Source: JBNJDW01 sp051745265 (lineage in GTDB: Bacteria; Pseudomonadota; Alphaproteobacteria; Micavibrionales; CSBR16-224). Taken from it: a stretch of DNA of 5,623 nucleotides. The DNA is taken from assembly GCA_051745265.1 (NCBI GenBank), contig JBNJDW010000128.1, forward strand, positions 1 to 5,623, read 5' to 3'. Shown piece by piece: positions 1 through 5,623 of the stretch. A program made the position numbers and the translations under genes. Under the pieces are notes generated by a model, which was given only the letters and a program-made list of their open reading frames with translations, searched no databases and was not told where the DNA came from. The stretch's first letter is position 1, and every line of letters begins with the position of its first letter.

Positions 1-756
1 GGCATCCTCGTCCTTGCCGACATCCTTGCCCATTTCTTCGGCGTCGCCTTCAACATCCAAAAGATCATCGGTCACCTGAAAGGCCAGCCCCAGATCCTGT
101 GCATAATTTTTCAATGCCTGACGATGGGCCGGATTGGCTTTGCCCAGAATGGCGCCGGCTTCGCAGCAGAAAGAAATCAGCTTTCCGGTTTTAAGGCGCT
201 GCAGGCGGCTGATGGTGCCGATATCAAAGCTTTCTTTCTCGGCAATCAGATCGAGCATCTGGCCGCCGACCATACCATGCGGTCCGGCCGCACTGGCCAT
301 TTCGCGGACCAGTTCAACCCGTACCCGCGGGTCTTCATGTGTATCTGTTTCGGACAGGACTTCAAAAGCCATGGTCAACAAGGCATCCCCGGCCAGAATG
401 GCGGTGGATTCGCTATAAGCCTTATGCAAAGACGGTTTACCGCGGCGTTTATCGGCATTATCCATGGCCGGCAGATCGTCATGGATCAATGAATAGCTGT
501 GCACCAGTTCAATCGCAGCACCGACACGGCGGGCGCGGAATTCATCAACACCGAATAATTTCGCGCTCTGCATGACCAGAAACGGGCGTAAACGCTTACC
601 GCCGTTCAGGGTGCCATAGCGCATGGCGTCAAACAGCGGCGCTTCGGCCAGATCAGATTCCGGCAATAACGAACCCAGTGTTTTGTTAATTTTCTCGCGG
701 CAATCATCCATTGCCTGTTGCAGTTCGGGGGAGGCGATGCGTGGGGAAGGAGCCAT
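1..756 (-). CDS. ispA: Polyprenyl (farnesyl) diphosphate synthase, 3' end cut by window edge
   Basis: Type II short-chain trans-prenyltransferase, expected to condense DMAPP/GPP with IPP to farnesyl diphosphate in the cytoplasm. The frame is open from the ATG at 756 to base 1, giving 252 residues of a family usually near 290-300 residues, so only the C-terminus is missing. Visible motifs: GGKRLRP (52-58), the first Asp-rich motif DDLPAMD (D93, D94, D99), RRGKP (104-108), the KTGKL segment (189-193), and the second Asp-rich motif DDLLD (D230, D231, D234). The stretch before the first motif (HSYSLIHDD) is nearly the same as E. coli IspA, which favours a C15 product; a geranylgeranyl synthase is less likely but not excluded, because the NADKRRG segment also recalls CrtE proteins. 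The start is fixed by a Shine-Dalgarno AAAGAGG. xseB lies 116 bp upstream on the same strand; in many proteobacteria dxs follows, which would be outside this window. Confidence 0.95.
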   Translation of the reverse strand, partial: MAPSPRIASPELQQAMDDCREKINKTLGSLLPESDLAEAPLFDAMRYGTLNGGKRLRPFLVMQSAKLFGVDEFRARRVGAAIELVHSYSLIHDDLPAMDNADKRRGKPSLHKAYSESTAILAGDALLTMAFEVLSETDTHEDPRVRVELVREMASAAGPHGMVGGQMLDLIAEKESFDIGTISRLQRLKTGKLISFCCEAGAILGKANPAHRQALKNYAQDLGLAFQVTDDLLDVEGDAEEMGKDVGKDEDA

Positions 757-766
757 GGTAAAAAAA

Positions 767-773
767 CCTCTTT
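767..773 (-). promoter_or_regulatory. Shine-Dalgarno site of ispA, separated from the start by a T7 tract
   Basis: On the minus strand AAAGAGG lies 10 nt before the ATG at 756. Seven of those ten spacer bases are consecutive T (760-766 read on the complement). The site supports the chosen start. The spacing is slightly longer than at the two neighbouring genes (8 nt each), and the homopolymer makes it potentially variable in length. Confidence 0.7.
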
Positions 774-863
774 ACGTTAAAATCAGGCCGGTAAATGCCG
801 CGCCGGGTGAATCATAGAAAGAATGATCGTTCATATGGCGATAGTTATACAGGATTTTAACGT
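774..863. repeat. Perfect 11-bp inverted repeat in the xseB-ispA intergenic region
   Basis: The arms ACGTTAAAATC (774-784) and GATTTTAACGT (853-863) are exact reverse complements separated by 68 bp. Both lie in the 116-bp gap between the xseB stop and the ispA start, and the ispA-proximal arm directly abuts the AAAGAGG Shine-Dalgarno. In RNA the arms could close a long stem-loop that presents the ribosome site at its base; in DNA they could be two half-sites of an operator. Neither is proven. I see no target-site duplication, so a small inserted element is not supported. No T-run follows a compact stem, so it is not an intrinsic terminator. Confidence 0.6.
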
Positions 864-872
864 GAATTACTA

Positions 873-1127
873 TCAGGAACCGGCAATTTCAAATTTTTCA
901 GTCTTTGCCGCGCCGTTTTCATCAATGGTAATTTTCTCGATCTTGGCTTCTGCCTCTTTCAGCTTGGCTTCGCAGTGCTTTTTCAAGACGACGCCGCGTT
1001 CATAGGCTTCGATCGAATTTTCAAGATCGCCCTGACCGGATTCAAGCTGGCTGACGATTTTTTCAAGTTCCGCCACGGCCGCTTCAAAGCTGAGCTGATC
1101 TACCGGTGTTACCGTTGTGTCTGTCAT
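873..1127 (-). CDS. xseB: Exodeoxyribonuclease VII small subunit
   Basis: Small, mostly helical subunit of exonuclease VII, which with several copies bound to XseA degrades single-stranded DNA to oligonucleotides in the cytoplasm. The 84-residue product matches the family's usual length of about 80. It carries the family core SFEAAVAELEKIV (13-25), then QLESGQGDLENSIEAYERG and a charged coiled-coil-like end rich in K, E and A. The frame stays open further upstream to an ATG at 1220, but that version would add 31 unrelated residues and overlap the lipoprotein gene. The ATG at 1127 has a strong GAAGGAG eight bases ahead and fits the family N-terminus, so it is chosen. It lies 52 bp after the lipoprotein gene and 116 bp before ispA, all on one strand; the xseB-ispA order is common in proteobacteria. 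xseA is not in the window. Confidence 0.95.
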   Translation of the reverse strand: MTDTTVTPVDQLSFEAAVAELEKIVSQLESGQGDLENSIEAYERGVVLKKHCEAKLKEAEAKIEKITIDENGAAKTEKFEIAGS

Positions 1128-1135
1128 ACAGCGCG

Positions 1136-1142
1136 CTCCTTC
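1136..1142 (-). promoter_or_regulatory. Shine-Dalgarno site of xseB
   Basis: The minus-strand sequence GAAGGAG lies 8 nt before the ATG at 1127. It is the strongest ribosome-binding site in the window and decides the xseB start against the longer in-frame ATG at 1220. Confidence 0.85.
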
Positions 1143-1179
1143 AAATCTGTTGCAAAGGCCCGAAAAGCCTGACAATGGA

Positions 1180-1704
1180 TCATTGTTTTGTATCTGTCTG
1201 ATACTGTTTTTGGTTATCACGAAACTGGTTGGGTGTCACGGAAAAACCAAAAATCACCTGATAGTCCCCGGCATTGGCGCCTTCCGGCAGCGGAATCCGC
1301 AGGCTGACCGTTTCTGACGATGTGCCCAGATTTTCATCCATTTTCAAAACGGTTTCATATGCGGTTTTATGCAGAATTTCTTCCTGATCATCGAGCACGG
1401 TGGCAAAATAAGGCAGTTTGATTCGTTTTGGGGTTTCCATACCGCGATCGGTCCATTGCCCGGCAAAATTAAGGTTCACATTCATCGAAACCTCTGCCGG
1501 ATCAAAACTGCAGCCGCCGGTCAGATTGGTGATCTTGCCTTCAAGCTTATAGATTTCATTGTCAAAAGTCATTTCATCGGTATGTTTAAGAAAGCCGGTT
1601 TCCGGGCATGTTTTGCCGGCCATCCGGTCCGATTTGGTGCTGCCGCAGGCGGCAAGGCCAAAGACTAAAAATACTGCCAAAAGCATGGAAATTTTTGATT
1701 TCAT
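1180..1704 (-). CDS. Conserved lipoprotein of unknown function
   Basis: A 174-residue predicted lipoprotein. The N-terminus has a short basic start (MKSK), a hydrophobic stretch (residues 5-19) and a lipobox LAAC with the lipidated cysteine at residue 20. The residue after it is Gly, not Asp, so outer-membrane sorting by the Lol system is expected (inference). The mature part has two more cysteines, C33 (KTCPE) and C65 (TGGCS), which could form a disulfide in the periplasm. Alternating hydrophobic segments (VSMNVNLNF, LPYFATVLD, VSLRIPLPEG, YQVIFGFSVT) suggest a beta-rich domain. I recall similar proteins (GGC motif, PYF-VLD, IPLPEGA, YQV-GF-TP-Q) as uncharacterised proteins in Rhodospirillales-like genomes, but cannot name a function or family. 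The start is supported by AAAGGA eight bases upstream. The gene diverges from ispH and is followed after 52 bp by xseB, so it may head the xseB-ispA transcript. Confidence 0.88.
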   Translation of the reverse strand: MKSKISMLLAVFLVFGLAACGSTKSDRMAGKTCPETGFLKHTDEMTFDNEIYKLEGKITNLTGGCSFDPAEVSMNVNLNFAGQWTDRGMETPKRIKLPYFATVLDDQEEILHKTAYETVLKMDENLGTSSETVSLRIPLPEGANAGDYQVIFGFSVTPNQFRDNQKQYQTDTKQ

Positions 1705-1712
1705 CGCTGTTG

Positions 1713-1718
1713 TCCTTT
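1713..1718 (-). promoter_or_regulatory. Shine-Dalgarno site of the lipoprotein gene
   Basis: Minus-strand AAAGGA ends 8 nt before the ATG at 1704 and confirms that start, which also gives a complete signal peptide. Confidence 0.7.
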
Positions 1719-1756
1719 AAATCATAAAGTCATACTGGAATACGAAAATTAGATGA

Positions 1757-1764
1757 AGTATAGT
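1757..1764. promoter_or_regulatory. Possible overlapping divergent -10 elements between lipoprotein gene and ispH
   Basis: The 8-bp AGTATAGT contains TATAGT on the plus strand (1759-1764) and TATACT on the minus strand (1762-1757), each one base off the sigma70-type -10 consensus TATAAT. A plus-strand transcript from it would begin near 1771, just before the ispH ATG at 1774. A minus-strand transcript would begin near 1750 and leave a leader of about 45 nt with the AAAGGA site for the lipoprotein gene. I see no good -35 hexamer for either direction; the best on the plus strand, CTGGAA at 1735-1740, matches only 3 of 6. This is a weak, sequence-only prediction. Confidence 0.3.
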
Positions 1765-1773
1765 GATTACGCA

Positions 1774-2718
1774 ATGACAAAACCAGCTTTAAAAATTCTT
1801 TTGGCCAACCCGCGCGGTTTTTGTGCCGGGGTCGACCGGGCGATCGAAATCGTCGAAAAGGCGCTGTTAAAATACGGCCCGCCGGTCTATGTCCGCCATG
1901 AAATCGTCCATAACCGCCATGTTCTTGACACGCTGAAGGCCAAGGGCGCCATTTTCGTCAAGGAACTCGATGAGGTTCCCGATACCGCGCCGGTGATATT
2001 CTCGGCCCATGGCGTTGCCAAATCGGTGCCTGAAAAAGCCGCCGCGCGGGAGATGCTCTATATCGACGCCACCTGCCCGCTGGTCAGCAAGGTCCACCGC
2101 GAATCAGAACGTCATCACCGTAATGGCAGCCATATTGTCCTGATCGGCCATCGCGGTCACCCCGAAGTCGCCGGCACCATGGGCCAGATCCCTGATGGAG
2201 CCATGTCACTGGTGGAAACGGCAGAAGATGCCCGAACTATTGATCTGTCAGCCCATTCCCGGCTGGCCTACGTCACCCAGACAACCCTGTCGGTCGATGA
2301 TACGGCGGAAATTGTCTCCATCCTGCAAACACGGTTTCCGCATCTGGAAGGCCCGAAAAAGGAAGATATCTGTTACGCGACAACCAACCGCCAGTCAGCG
2401 GTCAAGGACATTGCCGAAAATGCCGATGCGTTGTTTGTTGTCGGCGCGCCCAATTCATCGAATTCAAACCGTCTGGTCGAGGTCGCCCAAAATTATGGCT
2501 GCCCGCGGGCCCAGCTGGTCCAGCAGGCGGGGGATATTGACTGGTCAGAGTATCAGGATATCCGCAATCTTGGCCTGACCGCCGGGGCGTCTGCCCCCGA
2601 AACACTGGTGCAGGAAATTATAGAGGCCGCCGACGCGCATTTTGACGTCACGGTCGAGCATGTCACCACGGCTGAGGAAAACATAACCTTTAAACTGCCG
2701 CGGCTTTTATCGGCCTGA
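1774..2718 (+). CDS. ispH: 4-hydroxy-3-methylbut-2-enyl diphosphate reductase
   Basis: Iron-sulfur enzyme (IspH/LytB) of the last MEP-pathway step, reducing HMBPP to IPP and DMAPP in the cytoplasm. The three cluster cysteines are present: C17 (PRGFCAGVDRA), C101 (DATCPLV) and C200 (DICYATTNR). So are the substrate-site residues: H46 (HNRHV), H79 (SAHGV), H129 and E131 (GHPEVAGTMGQ), the TQTTLSVDD segment (168-176), S228 and N230 (NSSNSNR) and S273 (AGASAPE). At 314 residues it is close to E. coli IspH (316). An in-frame ATG at 1753 would add seven residues (MKYSDYA). I prefer 1774 because the family normally has only a few residues before LLANPRGFC, and a possible -10 element lies at 1759-1764, but neither start has a convincing Shine-Dalgarno. 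It is the first gene of an ispH-thrB-rnhA run, an order I know from alphaproteobacteria, and diverges from the lipoprotein gene. Confidence 0.97.
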   Translation: MTKPALKILLANPRGFCAGVDRAIEIVEKALLKYGPPVYVRHEIVHNRHVLDTLKAKGAIFVKELDEVPDTAPVIFSAHGVAKSVPEKAAAREMLYIDATCPLVSKVHRESERHHRNGSHIVLIGHRGHPEVAGTMGQIPDGAMSLVETAEDARTIDLSAHSRLAYVTQTTLSVDDTAEIVSILQTRFPHLEGPKKEDICYATTNRQSAVKDIAENADALFVVGAPNSSNSNRLVEVAQNYGCPRAQLVQQAGDIDWSEYQDIRNLGLTAGASAPETLVQEIIEAADAHFDVTVEHVTTAEENITFKLPRLLSA

Positions 2719-2762
2719 AATTATGTATTGCGCTATGCCCGGTTTCAAAATAGTTTTGATCC

Positions 2763-3734
2763 ATGGCTGTTTACACGCATATCACATTGGCTGAAGCCCA
2801 GACCCTGTGCCGGACGGATTATGATCTGCCGCCGGTCACCGCCTGCACGGCACTGGCCGCGGGCACCGATAATTCAAATTACCGGCTGGAAACGCCGCAG
2901 GGTGATTTTATCCTGACCCTGTTTGAGGGCAGCGTCGCGCCGGAAAACCTGCCCTTAATTTTTGAATTCGCAAAACAGGTCAATACACAGATCATCGCCA
3001 CACCGCAATTGATCCATACCAGAGAAGATGCCCCGCTGAGCCGGATAAAGGATAAACCCGCGGCGGTTGTCAGTTTCCTGAAGGGCCGGTCGATCGAACC
3101 GCCCGAGGCCGGTCATGCCGCGCAGATCGGTCAGTGTCTGGCGCGCATGCATCTGATGGCCGCAGAGCAGCCGGTGACGGTGCCCGATAATATATTTTCC
3201 CTGGCCAAATTACAGCAAATGGCCGAACAGTGTTCCGATAACATTGCCCGTTTTCAGGACGGCTTGACCGATCAGGTCACTGAATTGCTCCATATGCTTG
3301 AACAAAACCTCCCCGCACAACACGCCCTGCCTGCAGGGCCGGTCCATGCCGATATTTTCCCCGATAATGTTTTTTTTGATGAGGACAATACCCTGTCGGC
3401 CATCATTGATTTTTATCTGTCCTGTCAGGACTGGTTGATTTATGACCTGGCCATTACCCTGAATGCCTGGTGTTTTGATCAACAGGGTCAACCGCAGGCC
3501 GGGCATATCACAGAATTTCTGGACGCTTATCTTAAGATTCGCCCGCTATCGGCGGCAGAATACGCGGCGCTGCCTTTGGTCGGGCAATGGGCGGCGTTGC
3601 GCATTGCCCTGACCCGTCTGCGCGATTATTATCCGGCGCGGCCCGATATTGTCTTCACCCCGCGCGATCCGCAGCCTTATCTGAACATTGTTAGTTTTTA
3701 TCAAGATGAAAAATTGAAAGCCTATCTGAAATGA
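2763..3734 (+). CDS. thrB: Homoserine kinase, ThrB2 (APH-fold) type
   Basis: ATP-dependent kinase that converts L-homoserine to O-phosphohomoserine for threonine synthesis in the cytoplasm. The 323 residues follow the aminoglycoside-phosphotransferase-like fold, not the GHMP fold of E. coli ThrB. The N-terminal start MAVYT and the segments GTDNSNYRLET (34-44), FILTLFE (49-55) and PAAVVSFLKGR (99-109) match the ThrB2 pattern. The catalytic loop is HADIFPDN (H195, D197, N202), the metal-binding Asp is D216 in IDFY, and DLAITLNAWCF (228-238) and the late R-D-YY region complete the domain. An in-frame stop at 2757-2759 excludes any longer version. No Shine-Dalgarno is visible before the ATG, which lies 44 bp after ispH, so translation may depend on read-through transcription from ispH. 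It overlaps rnhA by 4 bp. A run of eight T (3370-3377) falls in the codons of conserved V203-F204-F205; the frame is intact here. Confidence 0.95.
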   Translation: MAVYTHITLAEAQTLCRTDYDLPPVTACTALAAGTDNSNYRLETPQGDFILTLFEGSVAPENLPLIFEFAKQVNTQIIATPQLIHTREDAPLSRIKDKPAAVVSFLKGRSIEPPEAGHAAQIGQCLARMHLMAAEQPVTVPDNIFSLAKLQQMAEQCSDNIARFQDGLTDQVTELLHMLEQNLPAQHALPAGPVHADIFPDNVFFDEDNTLSAIIDFYLSCQDWLIYDLAITLNAWCFDQQGQPQAGHITEFLDAYLKIRPLSAAEYAALPLVGQWAALRIALTRLRDYYPARPDIVFTPRDPQPYLNIVSFYQDEKLKAYLK

Positions 3735-4192
3735 GCAAAAAAGTTGATATCTATACCGATGGTGCCTGTTCGGGCAATCCCGGCCCCGGCGGCTGGGGGG
3801 TTATTCTGCGCTACAACGGCGTTGAAAAGGAACTGTCCGGCGGCGAAGACATGACGACCAATAACCGCATGGAACTGGTCGCCGTCATTGAGGGCCTGCG
3901 CGCTTTAAACCGCGCCTGCCCCATCACCATTCACACCGACAGCAAATATGTTATGGACGGCATTACCAAATGGCTGGACGGCTGGAAAGCCAAGGGCTGG
4001 AAAACCGCGGCCAAAAAACCGGTCAAAAATCAGGATTTATGGGAGGCGCTGGATTATGAGCTCAGTCACCATACTGTCGAATGGCAATGGGTTAAGGGCC
4101 ACAGCAACCATCCCGAAAATGACCGCGCCGATGCGCTGGCGCGGCGGTATTACGAAGCCCTGCGCCAGACAGGCGCCGCAAATCCCGATTAA
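3731..4192 (+). CDS. rnhA: Ribonuclease HI
   Basis: Endonuclease that cuts the RNA strand of RNA-DNA hybrids (R-loops, replication primers) in the cytoplasm, using two metal ions. The 153 residues include every catalytic position at the same number as in E. coli RNase HI: D10 (YTDGACSGNPGPGG), E48 (NNRMEL), D70 (HTDSKYV), H124 (VKGHSNHPEND) and D134 (RADALA). The basic handle segment rich in W and K (residues 81-99, WLDGWKAKGWK onward) is present, so this is the long proteobacterial type, not a handle-less one. The ATG overlaps the thrB stop as ATGA, which with the absence of a good Shine-Dalgarno suggests translational coupling to thrB. It ends 6 bp before the stop codon of the convergent penicillin-binding protein gene. 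Confidence 0.97.
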   Translation: MSKKVDIYTDGACSGNPGPGGWGVILRYNGVEKELSGGEDMTTNNRMELVAVIEGLRALNRACPITIHTDSKYVMDGITKWLDGWKAKGWKTAAKKPVKNQDLWEALDYELSHHTVEWQWVKGHSNHPENDRADALARRYYEALRQTGAANPD

Positions 4193-4198
4193 AGGGCC

Positions 4199-5623
4199 TT
4201 ACCGGCCACCGGCGGTGCGGGAATTACGGCCTGACCAGCGGTCAAGAACCCGTTCAAACATGCCCGGTTTCGGGCGACCGGTACCGCTGACATCCTGCCC
4301 GGTTAAAGGCCGCGTCTGCAGCACATCTGACATGATCGCCCGCCATAATCGGGCCGGCGGACCGCCGCCGGTCACGCTGTCCATCGGTTCATTCGCATCA
4401 TTGCCCATCCAGATACCGATGACATAGCCATCGGCATAGCCGACAAACCAGGCGTCATGGTAATCCTGACTGGTGCCGGTTTTACCGCCGATATGCCGGG
4501 CCGTATCAATATAAGCGGCCCGTCCGGTGCCGTATTCAACCACCCCGCGGAGCATATATTGAAGATCGGCAATCACCCGCCGTGAAAACAGCTGCGGTCG
4601 TCTGGCATAATCGCGCCGTTCATACAATCTCTGCCCGTCGCGGTTTTCAAGCCTGTTGATCGTATGCGGATAGACCGCCTGTCCGCCATTGGCAAAACTG
4701 GCATAGGCCGCGGTCATATCCATTAAGGTCACCTCGCTGGAGCCAAGGGCCGAGCTCAGATCCGGTTTTATCCGCGTTGAAAAGCCCAGTTCCTTGGCCG
4801 TACGTATGACAGTACCGATACCGATATCATCGGCCAGCCTGACCGCCGGGGTGTTCAGCGATTTTGCCAGCGCATCACGGAAACTGACTTCGCCCTGATA
4901 TTCGCCGCTGTAATTGACCGGCCTGTACGTGTCTGTACTTTCAAATTCAGCATCCCAGATCAATGTACGGGGCCTGTACCCTTTTTCCGCCATCGCCGCC
5001 AGATAAACCACGGGTTTAAAGGCTGAGCCGGGCTGGCGTTTGGCCTGTACGGCCCGGTTAAACTGACTGACTGAATAGGACTGCCCGCCGATAAGCGTAC
5101 GGACTGTACCATCAAACTCCATAATCACCACGGCGGCCTGGCCGATGTTTTTATCGGCCGCTTCGGTTTTGAAAAAACGGTTCAGGTGAGTCTGGGAAAT
5201 TTCGTACAGCTCTGGATCAAAGCTGGTCTGCACCACCAGCCCGTCAGCGCCGCGATTGGTGTAATCGCCGGTATTATCCAGCACCCAGTCGGTATAATAA
5301 TGCGGAATATCGTCCGAGGCCGGATCAATATTATGCAGGGTGCTTTGCTCCAGACTGTCCTTGGCCTGCTTTGCCTGTTCTTCGGTGATCAGGTCATGTA
5401 TGGCCATGGCCTCCACAACAATTTTGGCCCGATCGACCGAGGCTTTGGGATTGGCCACCGGATTAATCCGTGACGGGGCTTTCAGGGCGGCGGCCAGCTG
5501 CGCGGCTTCGGGCAGATTCAGCTCTGTCGGCTCTTTGTTATAATAACGATTGGCCGCGGCCGTGATGCCATAGGCGCCGGAACCTAAATAAACACGGTTC
5601 AGATAGGCGGTCAGAATTTCATC
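4199..5623 (-). CDS. Class A penicillin-binding protein (PBP1A/1B-like), N-terminus outside window
   Basis: Bifunctional peptidoglycan glycosyltransferase and DD-transpeptidase anchored in the inner membrane and acting in the periplasm on lipid II and stem peptides. The frame is open to the right edge, giving 474 C-terminal residues; the GTG at 5458 is internal, not the start. Fragment residues 1-55 are the end of the GT51 domain (EILTAYLNRVYLGSGAYGI, then AAQLAAALKAPSRINP). The transpeptidase domain has SAFK with nucleophile S200 and K203, SLN (S255, N257) and KTGTS (K381-G383) followed by QDYHDAWFVGY. The protein ends about 90 residues after KTG with a Gly/Arg-rich tail and no added domain. 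The membrane anchor, the GT51 catalytic Glu and the RKxxE motif must lie beyond the edge, so the exact subfamily cannot be settled; the QDYxDAWFVGY form recalls the MrcB/PBP1A family. It converges on rnhA, and no terminator is visible between them. Confidence 0.95.
   Translation of the reverse strand, partial: DEILTAYLNRVYLGSGAYGITAAANRYYNKEPTELNLPEAAQLAAALKAPSRINPVANPKASVDRAKIVVEAMAIHDLITEEQAKQAKDSLEQSTLHNIDPASDDIPHYYTDWVLDNTGDYTNRGADGLVVQTSFDPELYEISQTHLNRFFKTEAADKNIGQAAVVIMEFDGTVRTLIGGQSYSVSQFNRAVQAKRQPGSAFKPVVYLAAMAEKGYRPRTLIWDAEFESTDTYRPVNYSGEYQGEVSFRDALAKSLNTPAVRLADDIGIGTVIRTAKELGFSTRIKPDLSSALGSSEVTLMDMTAAYASFANGGQAVYPHTINRLENRDGQRLYERRDYARRPQLFSRRVIADLQYMLRGVVEYGTGRAAYIDTARHIGGKTGTSQDYHDAWFVGYADGYVIGIWMGNDANEPMDSVTGGGPPARLWRAIMSDVLQTRPLTGQDVSGTGRPKPGMFERVLDRWSGRNSRTAGGR

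Noticed and set aside
124..492. Plus-strand 122-codon frame across ispA
   Set aside because: It is antisense to a complete and conserved prenyltransferase sequence, has no recognisable domain, and is explained by the codon bias of the real gene.
774..863. The inverted repeat as a miniature transposable element
   Set aside because: No flanking direct duplication is visible and no second copy occurs in the window; a genome search for copies could reopen this.
1156..1170. Hairpin AGGC/GCCT between the lipoprotein gene and xseB, considered as a terminator
   Set aside because: Only a 4-bp stem followed by three T on the minus strand, too weak to call.
1172..1186. Small palindrome ACAATG-GAT-CATTGT overlapping the lipoprotein stop codon, considered as a terminator
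   Set aside because: Six-bp AT-rich stem with a 3-nt loop and no T-run after it on the minus strand; the T's that follow it are on the other strand, where no gene ends.
1128..1220. N-terminal extension of xseB from an ATG at 1220
   Set aside because: It would overlap the 3' end of the lipoprotein gene, adds residues unlike the XseB family, and the ATG at 1127 has a strong Shine-Dalgarno.
1867..2097. Minus-strand 76-codon frame inside ispH
   Set aside because: Antisense to the most conserved part of IspH, with no ribosome site or family resemblance.
3948..4427. Plus-strand 159-codon frame spanning the end of rnhA and the end of the penicillin-binding protein gene
   Set aside because: It covers the conserved RNase HI motifs in a different frame and then runs antisense to the PBP; composition (rich in P, R, A) is typical of a shadow frame.
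5456..5458. GTG at 5458 as the start of a 419-residue penicillin-binding protein
   Set aside because: The same frame is open for 55 more codons to the window edge and those codons encode conserved GT51 sequence, so the GTG is an internal Val.

Overview
The window reads as an ordinary, fully packed chromosomal segment of a Gram-negative bacterium, most probably an alphaproteobacterium. The grounds are an ispH-thrB-rnhA run with a ThrB2-type (aminoglycoside-phosphotransferase fold) homoserine kinase, an xseB-ispA pair, an outer-membrane-type lipoprotein, and protein sequences that resemble alphaproteobacterial versions as I remember them; no database search was possible. The DNA is moderately GC-rich and codon use looks even across all genes. 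I see no mobile element, CRISPR array, tRNA, rRNA or recognisable ncRNA.

Layout. Minus strand, left part (1-1704): a conserved lipoprotein of unknown function (1180-1704), then xseB (873-1127), then ispA (756 down to 1, cut by the left edge). All three have clear Shine-Dalgarno sequences. The 116-bp gap before ispA holds a perfect 11-bp inverted repeat (774-784 / 853-863), the most unusual non-coding structure here. Plus strand, middle part (about 1753-4192): ispH, thrB and rnhA, with 44 bp between the first two and a 4-bp ATGA overlap between the last two. The lipoprotein and ispH genes diverge from a very short region where a possible pair of overlapping, oppositely oriented -10 hexamers lies (1757-1764). 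Minus strand, right part (4199-5623): the C-terminal 474 residues of a class A penicillin-binding protein, converging on rnhA with only 6 bp between the stop codons; its N-terminus lies beyond the right edge.

Function. IspH makes IPP and DMAPP at the end of the MEP pathway, and IspA condenses them to farnesyl diphosphate, the precursor of the undecaprenyl carrier for lipid II, which class A PBPs polymerise and cross-link. That link between isoprenoid and wall genes is biochemical; sharing a neighbourhood does not prove co-regulation. XseB (exonuclease VII small subunit) and RNase HI serve nucleic acid metabolism, and ThrB threonine synthesis.

I did not find a previously undescribed system. 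The items most worth a second look are the inverted repeat in the ispA leader, the uncharacterised lipoprotein, and the possible bidirectional promoter with a near-leaderless ispH transcript.
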